From: Candidatus Competibacter phosphatis
GTDB lineage: Bacteria > Pseudomonadota > Gammaproteobacteria > Competibacterales > Competibacteraceae
Assembly: GCF_012939995.1 (NCBI RefSeq)
Contig: NZ_SPMZ01000020.1
Location: forward strand, 1 to 33,151
Direction of reading: 5' to 3'
Length of the DNA stretch: 33,151 nucleotides
The notes under the pieces are model-generated. The model saw nothing but the letters and a program-made list of their open reading frames with translations. It did no database searches and was not told where the DNA came from. The position numbers were made by a program, and so were the translations under genes. Positions 1-8,287 of this stretch are shown piece after piece (position 1 is the stretch's first letter; each line of letters starts with the position of its first letter).

Positions 1-209
1 GTACGCGCTCCCAAGTGACCGCCTCATGGGCTAACAAACGATAGGCGGCCTGGGTTTCCGCCCAGCCATTGCAGGCGACCGGAATGCTGGCATTCGGTTG
101 CGCCCCTAACCGTTCCGCCATCCGCACCAGTCGTCGATTCAACCGGGCATCACCCAAATCCGCTCCCCCCCAGTTCCGCCGCCGCCCAACCCACCTCCAC
201 CGTCTCCAT
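1..209 (-). pseudogene. Tn5-like (IS4-family) transposase, N-terminal part, frameshifted and cut by the window edge
   Basis: From the ATG at 207-209 the minus strand reads METVEVGWAAAELGG, then shifts frame at a run of seven C (165-171). In the next frame it continues as ADLGDARLNRRLVRMAERLG and later NGWAETQAAYRLLAHEAVTW to the window start. The order 'W-x-x-x-E-L-G-x-A-x-L-G-D-x-R-L-N-R-R-L' followed by 'W-A-x-T-x-A-A-Y-R' is the DNA-binding N-terminal domain of Tn5-type transposases; the DDE catalytic domain would lie outside the window. A good ribosome site (AAGGTG) sits 8 bases before the ATG. Removing one G from the run restores the frame, so the break may be a sequence error rather than decay. 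Confidence 0.72.
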
Positions 210-413
210 GATTCTTCACCTTGTGCCGCTTGTTCGCTCCCTCAAAATGGAGGCCGCTACCCTCGCTATCAAGATCTGTGTAATGGATAGCCTCGGCACG
301 GGGTGAATCCGGCTTTTTCAGAGTTAGCAAGTTCTTTACCAAAAACCAAGTAAAGTTATCGGTTTTTAACCAAGAGATTGTTATTACTTGATAGTTCATT
401 GACGATCCGTGTA

Positions 414-715
414 AAGGTCGTCCGTCCGAACCCTTTCGGATAGTTCGGCTTTCTCAGCGGACCGGGAAATTCCCGAGCCGGGGAAAGTTCACGATGGACC
501 GGATCGTTCGTCTTGGCCCGTCCGGAACGGACGGGGAGAGCTGTCGGGATTGAAGCGAACGCCGTGCGGTCGATCCCACCCTTCAAGTGCCGTTGACCCT
601 GAAGGCGGCGTTCGACTTGCCGGATCGAATGATGAAAGGCTTGACGGGTTCGATCATGTGGTTGGTGGAGTGGGCGTGGTGCATTCCCGATCACACCCTG
701 CTGCGAACTCGCTAG
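414..715 (+). pseudogene. IS5-family transposase, N-terminal remnant
   Basis: In one plus-strand frame the translation contains RGKFTMDRIVRLGPSG, an in-frame stop at 551-553, then VPLTLKAAFDLPDRMMKGLT and LVEWAWCIPDHT, and ends at a stop at 713-715. The spacing resembles IS5-group transposases: an 'RG-x-L-T-x-W' motif, then 'A-L-T-L-K-x-x-F-x-L-P-L-R-x-x-x-G', then 'P-D-H/Y-T'. The whole catalytic C-terminal half is absent and the fragment stops where the 3' end of the neighbouring serine hydrolase begins. The family call is by motif pattern only. Bases 210-413 upstream hold no recognisable gene. Confidence 0.5.
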
Positions 716-1849
716 ATATTGAGGGCCGCGTATGCCGCGCGTACGAGATCCGGGCCGCGTTTGCCGCCCAAGCCGCCCTCCATGCGGTTCATCACGTAAC
801 TGACAGTCAGGCGGCGATCTCGGTCAACCACGATGACGGAGCCCCCCCCATCCACCCCAGGTGCATACTCTCCCATTGGGTAAATAGGGGATGATCTCGT
901 TTTTAAGGGCGTAACCGATACCAAACCGCAGCGGAACGCCGAGCACCAGATCCACACCATTGGATTGCTCCTGGAAGATCAGATCACATGTGCTCGGCGA
1001 CAGCAGGTGGGAACCGTCGATCTCACCACCGCAAGCCACCACCGACAGCAGCCGAGCGAGCGAACGGGCGTTGCCGTGACCGTTGGCGGCGCCGATGTCA
1101 GCCTGCCGCCACTCGGCTGTCCACGACACCGGCGGCTCCCATGCCGGCCCGCTTAGGGTCTTGTAACTCACGCTGTCGTGATCAGTCACAAGATCGATAG
1201 GCAGGGGTCCCTGGAATGGAATGACGTTCGACACCCGGTGGAACTGAGAAGGCTCAAGACCGATATGGAAATCGGCACCCAACGGTCCTGTGATCTCGTT
1301 AGCTACGAACTCGCCCAACTTCTGGCCGGTGATACGACGGATGACCTCGCCTACAAGGTGACCGAAGCTCCGGTCATGATACCCGGATGCTGAGCCTGGC
1401 TCCCACCACGGTGCTTGGGCTGCCAGCATTGAGGTTGACTTCTCCCAGTCATAGAGGTCAGCTACCTCGACGGGTCGTTCCCATCCAGACACGCCGGATG
1501 TGTGGGACAGGAGGTGGCGCACCTCGATCGCACCCTTGCCCTTGGCCGCGAACTTCGGCCAGTAGTGCGCGACTGGCTTGAACACGTCGAGATCGCCTCG
1601 ATCCACCAGTACTAGAGCAGCGAGCGAGGTGACGGTCTTCGTGCTCGACCAAACATTGGTGATGGTGTCGGATTGCCAGGGGATGGTCTTGGACTCATCG
1701 AACCAACCGGACCAGATGTCGACCACCATGTTACCGTCGAGCGTGACTGCAACCGATGCCCCTACATCGGCTCCTGAGTCGACGTTGGCACTAAGCAGAT
1801 CGGCCATCGCGCCGAATTGCGGGTCATAGGCACCTTGGATCTCGGCCAT
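712..1849 (-). CDS. Serine hydrolase of the beta-lactamase/esterase (EstB-like) family, with a frameshift near the C-terminus
   Basis: Restored length is 378 residues. The nucleophile motif SSTK is at residues 68-71, the tyrosine motif GYHDRSFG follows with Tyr157, and HLLSHTSG is at 112-119, all typical of class C beta-lactamase-like esterases. There is no signal peptide, so the protein is probably cytoplasmic. A strong AGGAG ribosome site precedes the ATG at 1847-1849. The frame breaks at a run of eight C at 842-849: the first frame runs out soon after GGWGG, and with one base removed it continues as SVIVVDRDRRLTVSYVMNRM to a stop at 712-714. In this family the W-G-G-W-G-G-S segment supplies the third active-site motif, so the shift would cut just after it. 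The natural substrate is unknown; members are usually carboxylesterases or transesterases. Confidence 0.8.
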
Positions 1850-1927
1850 CCTTCGCTCCTCTGTTCAAGTTACGGGATGGAACTGGTGGGACGCGGCGAT
1901 CATTCACGGAGACCGATACACTCCGCG

Positions 1928-2367
1928 TCACCGTAAATAATCGGGAACATCATCTTGACCATCGCGGTCATCCCGCCCATGATCGGCGCGATCCCGATGG
2001 GTGGCACGCCACACATCGCGCACGTTGACGTACCAGACGCCATCCTGAAAATGCCCCACCTGCCCGACGTTGACCCAGCCCCAATCGTTCCCAACCTTGA
2101 TCTTGTAACGTGGCCGGACCTTGATCCGGCCTCCATCGACCGCCAGGAAGGCAGCGTCTCCCGGGTCGATGGTCCAGACCCGCCAATCCGCTCCCGGCGA
2201 TGCGTCCACATCGTAATCTGAACTTCGTCCCGCCAGTCGTTGGTGACCTCGATCGGGCCACGCCCGTCCTCGTCGCGATCGTCGTATCCTTGGGCTGAGG
2301 TCACCAGCGGGATCGCCCAGAGCCCGATCACCAAGAGACTGAACCATCCCGACCACTTCGCCTTCAT
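1928..2367 (-). CDS. Small exported hypothetical protein, frameshifted
   Basis: The N-terminus MKAKWSGWFSLLVIGLWAIP followed by LVTSAQG is a clear Sec signal peptide with a cleavage site near residue 26. The mature part is acidic (YDDRDEDGRGPIEV) and then reads NDWRDEVQITMWTHRRE. From about base 2190 the sensible sequence is in the neighbouring frame: DWRVWTIDPGDAAFLAVDGG, YKIKVGNDWGWVNVGQVG, VWYVNVRDVWRATH and a Asp/Arg-rich tail ending PDYLR at 1928. Adding one base near 2190 joins the two halves into a protein of about 146 residues. I do not recognise the family. The short, Trp-rich, beta-looking body suggests a small periplasmic or surface domain. Confidence 0.55.
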
Positions 2368-2542
2368 TGCTCAACCCTCCCCCCAGTGGAATCACGCATC
2401 GGTTCACAATCGCCGATTATCTTAGGCCGGCGACGGCGCCGATTCCATCCCCTGATTCGAACCCTCAATGGGCTGGAATCGCTCTTCCCGGCTAGCGAGT
2501 CCGGGTCACTGTCTGAAAGCCGATCGCCGCTTGTACCCGACC

Positions 2543-3088
2543 TCACCGAGCCGCCGGCGGATCGGTCGGGTCGGATCGCGCGCGCTTCCCCCGACCGACT
2601 GACTCGACCTCGATCAACTTGCCGTCTCGAAACAGGATTTCCCCCTCGCCCTTGATGCTCGGACAACAAACCCCGTCGTCAGGCCCATATTCATCGGTTT
2701 CGCAGATCACCCTGCCCTTCTCGATCTTCCTTGGGATGTACGATTTCCCCTGGGCGGTCCCAAAACTCCCATTCGGTCTTTCAGCTCGAAAAACCAACCG
2801 CTTTCCGTCGTTGAGAAACAGCGCTTGAAACAGCAGGGAGAAGTTACCGCCTCCAATGCCTTCGACCGCATAAGCAACGAAGACATCCTCCTTCGCATCA
2901 CCATTGATGTCGCCCCGGACCAAGGCGCTGATGTAAGGAGCCCCACCTTCCCGCGCCGCCCGCTTCTTCACATAGGCTTTTATTTCGGGCTCGACCTTCT
3001 TGATTCCGTCCGCCACATCGACTGCCGTCGCGAAGACCTCGGCGGGTAGCAACACCGCAAGGAAAACCGGCAGCCAAAATCTTTTCAT
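2543..3088 (-). CDS. Exported protein with a VCBS/EF-hand-like calcium loop, function unknown
   Basis: The start at 3086-3088 is chosen because MKRFWLPVFLAVLLPAEVFA is a complete signal peptide and a GGAGAGG ribosome site lies just upstream. The frame is open further upstream but without signal-peptide character. The mature protein (about 160 residues) contains RGDINGDAKEDVFVAYAVEG, whose D-x-N-x-D-x-x-x-D spacing is the calcium-binding loop found in FG-GAP/VCBS and dockerin-like modules. Four cysteines (around ICETDEYGPDDGVCC) could form disulfides in the periplasm. No catalytic motif was recognised. It lies 30 bases downstream of the tail of a disrupted gene on the same strand and may once have been its operon partner. 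Confidence 0.6.
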   Translation of the reverse strand: MKRFWLPVFLAVLLPAEVFATAVDVADGIKKVEPEIKAYVKKRAAREGGAPYISALVRGDINGDAKEDVFVAYAVEGIGGGNFSLLFQALFLNDGKRLVFRAERPNGSFGTAQGKSYIPRKIEKGRVICETDEYGPDDGVCCPSIKGEGEILFRDGKLIEVESVGRGKRARSDPTDPPAAR

Positions 3089-3117
3089 TCTGTAGCCCTC
3101 TCCCCATACCTGTCGGC

Positions 3118-3225
3118 TCACTTGACACACGCGGTACCAATCGGGGTTTCGTCGTCGCACGGCACCAAGTCCTTGAGTTCGAAAATGTAGTAGAGGTCTC
3201 CATCATAATCTGGGTGATGAACCCC
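3118..3225 (-). pseudogene. C-terminal fragment of an unknown gene, cut off by an IS5-type remnant
   Basis: The minus strand reads HHPDYDGDL, YYIFELKDLVPCDDE and TPIGTACVK, then a stop at 3118-3120, 30 bases before the next gene's ATG. It looks like a genuine acidic protein tail, but just upstream the same strand switches to transposase sequence in another frame. I read it as the 3' end of a gene whose front was replaced by the insertion element. The fragment is too short to assign to a family. Confidence 0.35.
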
Positions 3226-3433
3226 CTTGGGTGCGACTCATGTCCTGATTGCCACCCTTGGCTCCGGCGGCATGCGGATGCACCTTGCAGTGCCTGGCAT
3301 CGATCATCAGCCATTCGTAGTCCGGTTCGTCGCTCAGAATCTCCAGCAGCTTTTCCCAAGCCCCCTTATCACGCCAGCGAATGAACCGGCGGTGGGTGTT
3401 TCTCCAACCACAGACTCCGCTCGACCCTTCGAT
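3226..3433 (-). pseudogene. IS5-family (IS427-like) transposase fragment
   Basis: The minus strand encodes WRNTHRRFIRWRDKGAWEKL, then LEILSDEPDYEWLMIDARHC, then KVHPHAAGAKGGNQDMSRTQ GG in segments. This is the typical middle of IS427-group IS5 transposases: 'W-x-x-x-x-x-R-F-x-R-W-x-x-x-G-x-W' leading to the first catalytic Asp in 'x-x-x-D-x-x-x-x-K-x-H' and a Gly-rich stretch. The start of the protein and the second half of the catalytic domain are missing. Its subgroup differs from that of the IS5-like remnant near 0.6 kb, so the two are probably independent insertions. Confidence 0.7.
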
Positions 3434-3489
3434 TCAGCCATCAGGAATCGGACCATGTTGGTCCGTCCTGGTCATCATGACCTTGCATA

Positions 3490-3518
3490 TTGGCCAATCA
3501 TTCAATATTTATTATAAT
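3490..3518 (+). promoter_or_regulatory. Candidate sigma70 promoter for the S8 protease gene
   Basis: TTGGCC at 3490-3495 and a perfect TATAAT at 3513-3518 are separated by 17 bases, inside an AT-rich patch unlike the surrounding DNA. Transcription starting about 7 bases downstream would give a leader of roughly 90 bases before the protease ATG at 3617. The -35 box matches consensus at 4 of 6 positions. The promoter was read by eye only. Confidence 0.45.
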
Positions 3519-3566
3519 AATCATACTGTTATTAACTGGCATGGTGCCTGCCTGCTCATGAATAAA

Positions 3567-3585
3567 GCAGAGATTTTTTCTCTGC
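3567..3585. other. Perfect 7-bp hairpin in the protease leader
   Basis: GCAGAGA and TCTCTGC form a 7-bp stem around five T. On the plus strand it would fold in the leader of the protease mRNA, 31 bases before the start codon. On the minus strand the stem is followed by TTTATT, so it could also act as a weak terminator for leftward transcription. Confidence 0.35.
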
Positions 3586-3616
3586 CATGATTCTTGGACA
3601 ACCACCACGAGGAACC

Positions 3617-5662
3617 ATGCCATGTCCATTCTTCCCCCGTCCCACTCGTTCGATACCGGCGCTGGTTTGCGCGGTGGCACTCAATGTCGGCTTGATCAAT
3701 AAACCCGCTCATGCCGAGGACAAAGATCCGATGTTAAGCATGAACGGTCAGGAATCTCCCGAGCTGCTGGTTTATTTGGCGGAAAAGACCGATGCTGGGC
3801 AATGGGCCGCTCACTATGGTCTGAAGATCCGGCGCAAGCTGGTCGGCAAGGCCGATGCCTATGTCTTCGCCACTCCCTCGGTCGAGGACGCCCGCAAGCT
3901 GCTGTCGATCATTCGCCAGGATGGGGCCGTGATCCGCGCATTCAACAATCGCTACGTGGTGGCCCTGACCCAGGAAGCCGAACCCTGTGGCGATCCCTGG
4001 GAGGAATCGCATTGTTGGAATGAGCCGGATCTGCCGCCGATCCCACCATTCACCCCCTTTGAAAACTATTTTTATCCGCAAACGGGCGTTCACGCCGGCC
4101 AATGGCATCTGTACAACGACTTCGGTTGGATACACATCGATGCGCCCGACGCCTGGCAACAGGGAGCGGCGGGCACCGGCGTGGTCATCGGCGTGGTGGA
4201 TTCCGGGGTGGAGATGAGCCATCCCGATCTCGTGGTGCGACCGACGCTCAGTTACGATTTCGTCCATGAAGATGACGATCCGTCACCGAATCTGTTTGTC
4301 AGCCCTCTTTACTATTCGCATGGTACGGCGGTCGCCGGCGTCGCGGCGGCCCGAGGCGGCAATGGTCTGGGCGTGACCGGTGTTGCGCCGTATGCCTCCA
4401 TCGCCGCCTTGCGTGTCCCGCTCGCTAATACCTTTGCCCCTTCGGAGCTGGGCGATCCTTCGGAGCTGGGCGGCGTGGTCTCGACAGCCGATCGCATTTT
4501 GGATGCAATTTATTTCGGCGATCAGGCGATCCACATCAAGAATCACAGCTACGGTTCGCCTTATCCGTATGCGATACGCGATGCGCGCGTTGTTGCCCTG
4601 CAAGAGACTTCCGCCAACGGCATGATCCACGTCGTGGCGGCGGGCAACGGCCAGCGTTTCGATGATGGCGGTTTCACACGGCGTGACGCCAGCGCCCGAA
4701 CCTATTCCATTCCCGAAGTCATTACCGTGGCCGCGGTCGGTCCCGAGGGCCATCATGCCGATTACAGCAACTACGGCGCGAGCATCGTCGTATCCGCACC
4801 TTCCAGAGCCTGCGCTGATTGCGACCCTGGATTGCTGACCACCGACGTTACCGGCGGCCATGGCTACAACAATCTCAGTGGCAACCTCTTCCCCGATCCC
4901 GACTACACCGACACCTTCGGGGGTACCTCCGGCGCGACGCCCGTGGTGTCCGGCGCGCTGGCCTTGGCTAAACAGCTTCGGCCCGAATTGAACAGCCGCT
5001 GGGCCAAGCACCTGCTGGCCAACAGCAGCCAAGTCGTCGATCCCGAAGATCATTCGCCGGAAAGCGATGGTGGTTGGCAAGAGAATGCCGCTGGTTGCCG
5101 TTTCAATCAGAATTACGGTTTTGGCTTGGTCAATGCCGATCGGCTGGTGGCCTTGGCGGGTTTGAAGGATCTGGAATTGACGCCCCTGCTCACCTGGGAT
5201 CAAGCCTTGCGAATGAAACCGACCGCCATCCCGGACGCCGATAAAACCGGGGTTCATTTCCCCATCGACTTCGACAGCCACAAAAATCCGGCGGATGCCT
5301 TGGAAGAGGTCGGGGTCAGCCTGCGCGTCGATCACGCGCGGCGCGGCGAAGTGGAAATTTGGTTGGTTTCGCCCAGTGGCAGCAAGCGCCGCATGATGCA
5401 TCGCTACGACAGTGACCACGACCCTTTCACTACTGGTATCGGCGCCGTTGACGATGACGGTCAGATCCAACCCTGGACTTTCTGGTCGCATGCGTTCTGG
5501 GGAGAAAATCCCCATGGCCAATGGACGGTGATCGTGATCGATACCGAGCGCGGAACTACCGGAACGGTCGATGCAATCCAACTTCATCTGCGCATGGGTC
5601 GCCTGAAGGCGGGGAATCTTCAGTTCGAATCCTGCGATCTCGGTCAACACCTACTGTCCTGA
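3617..5662 (+). CDS. Secreted subtilisin/kexin-like serine protease (S8) with a C-terminal P domain
   Basis: The start at 3617 is preferred over an in-frame ATG 30 bases upstream because a GAGGA site lies 5-6 bases before it; the product is 681 residues. Residues 1-33 (ending NKPAHA) look like a signal peptide. A propeptide-like region follows, with VEDARKLLSI and a Pro-rich linker near 140-150. The catalytic domain shows Asp195 in VVDSGVEMSHPDL, His235 in SHGTAVAGV, the oxyanion Asn343 in AAGNG and Ser438 in GGTSGATP. Residues about 530-660 match a P/Homo B domain (VEIWLVSPSGSK, HAFWGENPHGQWTVIVIDTE), which stabilises kexin-type proteases. The product is expected outside the cytoplasm. The gene appears to have its own promoter and to be monocistronic. 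Confidence 0.93.
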   Translation: MPCPFFPRPTRSIPALVCAVALNVGLINKPAHAEDKDPMLSMNGQESPELLVYLAEKTDAGQWAAHYGLKIRRKLVGKADAYVFATPSVEDARKLLSIIRQDGAVIRAFNNRYVVALTQEAEPCGDPWEESHCWNEPDLPPIPPFTPFENYFYPQTGVHAGQWHLYNDFGWIHIDAPDAWQQGAAGTGVVIGVVDSGVEMSHPDLVVRPTLSYDFVHEDDDPSPNLFVSPLYYSHGTAVAGVAAARGGNGLGVTGVAPYASIAALRVPLANTFAPSELGDPSELGGVVSTADRILDAIYFGDQAIHIKNHSYGSPYPYAIRDARVVALQETSANGMIHVVAAGNGQRFDDGGFTRRDASARTYSIPEVITVAAVGPEGHHADYSNYGASIVVSAPSRACADCDPGLLTTDVTGGHGYNNLSGNLFPDPDYTDTFGGTSGATPVVSGALALAKQLRPELNSRWAKHLLANSSQVVDPEDHSPESDGGWQENAAGCRFNQNYGFGLVNADRLVALAGLKDLELTPLLTWDQALRMKPTAIPDADKTGVHFPIDFDSHKNPADALEEVGVSLRVDHARRGEVEIWLVSPSGSKRRMMHRYDSDHDPFTTGIGAVDDDGQIQPWTFWSHAFWGENPHGQWTVIVIDTERGTTGTVDAIQLHLRMGRLKAGNLQFESCDLGQHLLS

Positions 5663-5764
5663 CCTTCGTTCTTTTCTGGATCGTCGAGCACGCGCATCGC
5701 TCTCCGCACACCCAAGAGCGGATGCACCAACTCGATCCAAAAACCCTTGAGGAGTAAAGAAAAT

Positions 5765-6265
5765 ATGGCTTATCACGGCGAGATACTCGATCAATGCGGG
5801 TTAATCGAAATCGATTGTTCCCTGATCGCCGTCGTGGCCGTCAGTGGAGACGGCCCGAACGTCTGCGGACATTTACTGCTTCACACCGGTCCCAGCCGAG
5901 GAGGCTATTATTTCCACGTTGCGGAGCTGCGTGGTTATCCCCGCTATATGAGCGAATCCGGTTATCAGCGATACCTGCGGGAATCGGGTAAAACTGAATT
6001 GCGGCGTCGCTATTTATCCCTGCCCGATCCGCAAGGTGCCTTGCTGTATCTTGAGGAGTTAATGGCAAAACAGTGGACATGGCTAGTGTTGCCAAACAAT
6101 TGTGTTGCTTTCGTCGAAGAAGTGATCAAGGCCGGTGGAGGAACGTGGAGTTCGTATAGCAATTGCCCGGCGGTCGCGACCCAGGACACCCTCAAACAAC
6201 GCATCCAAGGTTTTCTTGGCCAGTTGGAGAATGAGATCTATCGACTGTACGGCGTTCCACGGTAA
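5765..6265 (+). CDS. Small protein with an LRAT-like/papain-like Cys-His pattern, function unknown
   Basis: The ATG at 5765 follows GGAG with 10 bases of spacing; a TTG 18 bases upstream is a less likely start. The 166-residue product has no signal peptide. It contains GHLLLHTG (His36, His40), YYFHVAELRG (His51) and later LPNNCVAFVEEVIKAGGG with Cys113. Histidines before an 'N-C-x-x-F-V' motif are the order seen in permuted papain-like folds (LRAT, NlpC/P60-like and some toxin amidases). This assignment is inference from motif order alone. It lies 100 bases after the secreted protease on the same strand, and an IS3 remnant follows directly, so it sits in a disturbed accessory neighbourhood. 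Confidence 0.55.
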   Translation: MAYHGEILDQCGLIEIDCSLIAVVAVSGDGPNVCGHLLLHTGPSRGGYYFHVAELRGYPRYMSESGYQRYLRESGKTELRRRYLSLPDPQGALLYLEELMAKQWTWLVLPNNCVAFVEEVIKAGGGTWSSYSNCPAVATQDTLKQRIQGFLGQLENEIYRLYGVPR

Positions 6266-6281
6266 GAACGAGACAGATCAA

Positions 6282-6521
6282 ATTGCGAGTTGGGTACTCC
6301 GTACCGACTTCGTGCTGGACGCGCTGGAGCAGATCGCCTGTACAAGGCCGAGGTGATCCATCGGCAATCCTGGAAAAGCCTGGAGGCGGGAATGGGCGAT
6401 CTTGGCCCGGGTCGACTGGTTCAACCATCGCAGGTTACTGGAACCGTCTGGCCACCTGCCGCCCGCCGAGGCCGAAGCAGTTTGTTACTGTCGAGTCATC
6501 AAGCCCGCAATGGCAGTGTGA
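6282..6521 (+). pseudogene. IS3-family transposase (orfB) remnant with an internal deletion
   Basis: The translation starts with LRTDFVLDALEQ, jumps directly to RLYKAEVIHRQSWKSLEA in the next frame, then returns to VDWFNHRRLLEPSGHLPPAE and a stop at 6519-6521. In intact IS3-type OrfB proteins about 55 residues, including the second catalytic Asp and the Glu of the DDE triad, lie between the first two blocks, so the copy is inactive. The bases just after the stop (to about 6560, ending near GGGGCGGTTCA) resemble the right end common to these elements. From there to 6672 nothing further is recognised. Confidence 0.75.
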
Positions 6522-6672
6522 CTCACACCAATAAGCCTCCGAGATTCCAGGGGCGGTTCAAAACGCGAAATCGGCGGCTTGCGGATGCTGGATGCAAACC
6601 TCCCCTATTCGATCCAAGCCGGGGGTACGCTACGCTCGCTCAATTCAGCCCAGCACCTCGGGCCAAGCGAAC

Positions 6673-7014
6673 TCAACCAACGACGAAGTTCGCGACATCC
6701 ACCCTGATGACCGGGCGCTCCAGGGACACCGCAACCGCTATCGCATAGTTCCTGGCCCACTCGCCACCTGCCTCGAAGCGCTCCTCACCACCATCCATGG
6801 CGACATTCAGAATCATGTCGAGCAATAGGATCTTACCCGTCGGGTTGGAGGGTATGCACCCCATCTCCTCGAATTCCCCGGCCAGCCAGGCGCGTGCTTG
6901 ATCCCTATCCATGCCCTGTATATCGCCATCGTGCAGCATGATCTCGTATTCTCTGTCGCGGTCGAACGATACGATAACGGCGTAACTCACATTCGTCTCC
7001 TCAGCGTCGATCAT
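6673..7014 (-). CDS. Hypothetical protein, 113 residues
   Basis: The start at 7012-7014 (MIDAEETNVSYAVIVSFD) is preferred because protein-like character begins there and GAAGG lies a short distance upstream; the frame is open 42 bases further. The protein is acidic, soluble and has no signal peptide. Recognisable features are only compositional: SYAVIVSFDRDREYEIML, then a stretch rich in Asp/Glu, then VAVSLERPVIRVDVANFVVG. I do not recognise a family. It lies just upstream of the start side of nothing obvious: the next gene on the same strand is the AraC regulator, whose stop is 76 bases upstream of it. Confidence 0.45.
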   Translation of the reverse strand: MIDAEETNVSYAVIVSFDRDREYEIMLHDGDIQGMDRDQARAWLAGEFEEMGCIPSNPTGKILLLDMILNVAMDGGEERFEAGGEWARNYAIAVAVSLERPVIRVDVANFVVG

Positions 7015-7090
7015 GGCCTTGCGGCCTTCTCGATCATATTGGTTTTTTGAGAACAATCAGTTCGGAAAATGGTATGGAGCAGGAACTCGA

Positions 7091-8143
7091 TCAGCGTGAT
7101 TTACCGATTCGCAATTCGGAATCCATTATAGAGCGCTTACCCGCCTGCTTGCTGTCTCGCCGATACTTTCCGGGCAAAGTACCCGTCCACGACTTGAAGG
7201 CCCGATAGAAAGCGCTGGTTTCGGAAAAACCCAGTTCCAGGGCGATATCCAAAATATTGCGTTGAGAATGGCACAACTGTTCGATGGCCATGTCCCGGCG
7301 CAGGGAATCCTTGATCGCCATGAACGTCTGCCCCTCACTCTCCAGCTTACGCCGCAGCGTCGATGGCGACATATGAAATTCTCGGGCAATCGTCTCGAAT
7401 TCCGGCCATTCCGGCGTAGAGATACGCTGCAAATGTTTGCGAATGCGGGCGTAAAGACTGTGGGAGTTACGGTACTTGACCAAGAAGTTAGCCGGCGCAT
7501 TGCGGAGAAATTCGCGTAGAGCGGCCTCGTTGCGTCGAATCGGCAAAGCCAGATGCTCGGCTTCGAAAACCAGGGTAGTGTCAGGCACGCCGAAGCGGGT
7601 TTCGGGACCGAACAGCAACCGATATTCATCGGCGTGATCGGGGCTTGATTGCATGAAAGCGGTTCGCAAGATGGGCAGGCGCCGGTTGGCCAGCCAGCAC
7701 ATCAGACCGTGCAGGATCATCAACAGGGTGCCGTGCGCGAACAACCGGGGGACCGTCCTCGGGCAGATCAGGATAATGGAGCCTTCCGAACCGTCGATGC
7801 CCAACCGACCTCGGGTATCGTCCAATACCAGGGCTAGGAAATCGAGCGCGCGCCGTATCGCTTTTTCCAATGTCCCGGCTCCGAGCACCGCGAAGCACAA
7901 CAACTTGAAACTGCCATGACGCATGGGATGGCTGTCGAGCCCGAACAATTCATCATTCAGAGCGCGCGCCACGACGTGCCACAAAATGCCGTAATGCGCC
8001 GCCGATACTCGGGCATCGGGCAGTTCGAGCAAATCCGGCGAGATTCCGGCGCTACGCAGCATGGCATCCACATCCAGCCCACGCTGGGAAGCGCCATAAA
8101 TGGCTTCCTTCACAAAACAGATCGATACCGTATCTTTGTCCAC
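7091..8143 (-). CDS. AraC-family transcriptional regulator (OruR/ArgR-like, Arabinose_bd N-domain)
   Basis: The C-terminal about 110 residues hold the double helix-turn-helix: [20 protein letters not shown], then [20 protein letters not shown] and [20 protein letters not shown]. The N-terminal part starts [20 protein letters not shown] and [20 protein letters not shown], as in the OruR-type subfamily whose members sense a small molecule. The start is uncertain: the frame stays open far into the divergent dehydrogenase gene, but homology-like sequence begins around GTG 8141-8143, giving 350 residues, the usual size. TTG at 8186-8188 is an alternative. The gene is divergent from the acyl-CoA cluster beginning at 8288, which makes it the likely regulator of that cluster. 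Confidence 0.85.
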   Translation of the reverse strand: MDKDTVSICFVKEAIYGASQRGLDVDAMLRSAGISPDLLELPDARVSAAHYGILWHVVARALNDELFGLDSHPMRHGSFKLLCFAVLGAGTLEKAIRRALDFLALVLDDTRGRLGIDGSEGSIILICPRTVPRLFAHGTLLMILHGLMCWLANRRLPILRTAFMQSSPDHADEYRLLFGPETRFGVPDTTLVFEAEHLALPIRRNEAALREFLRNAPANFLVKYRNSHSLYARIRKHLQRISTPEWPEFETIAREFHMSPSTLRRKLESEGQTFMAIKDSLRRDMAIEQLCHSQRNILDIALELGFSETSAFYRAFKSWTGTLPGKYRRDSKQAGKRSIMDSELRIGKSR

Positions 8144-8287
8144 GGCTTTTTCCGCCGTCTCATCAACGCCAGTTGCAAAAACTTTCAAACGATTTGGCGG
8201 ATTTTCGCATGGAGGATCACCCAAGCGCTCTCTTAGAATGACCTCGACTCTAGCAGAATAAATGACGGCATCGCGCGGAGTATGACC
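8144..8287. promoter_or_regulatory. Divergent control region between the araC-type gene and the acyl-CoA cluster
   Basis: This 144-base gap must carry promoters for both directions if the GTG start of the regulator is right. A GGAG at 8276-8279 serves the dehydrogenase ATG at 8288. Sequences such as TTAGAAT and AGAATAAAT near 8232-8262 could serve as -10 elements, but I see no convincing -35 box and no clear inverted or direct repeat that would mark the AraC operator. Confidence 0.3.

Noticed and set aside
842..849. Phase variation of the serine hydrolase through the C8 run
   Set aside because: A run of eight C could vary, but the protein is not a surface antigen or modification enzyme and the same shift pattern occurs in housekeeping-type transporter genes; kept only as a remote option.
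4283..5650. Long minus-strand open frame of 455 codons inside the S8 protease gene
   Set aside because: It is antisense to a protease with all catalytic motifs, has no recognisable domain or ribosome site, and arises from GC-biased codons.
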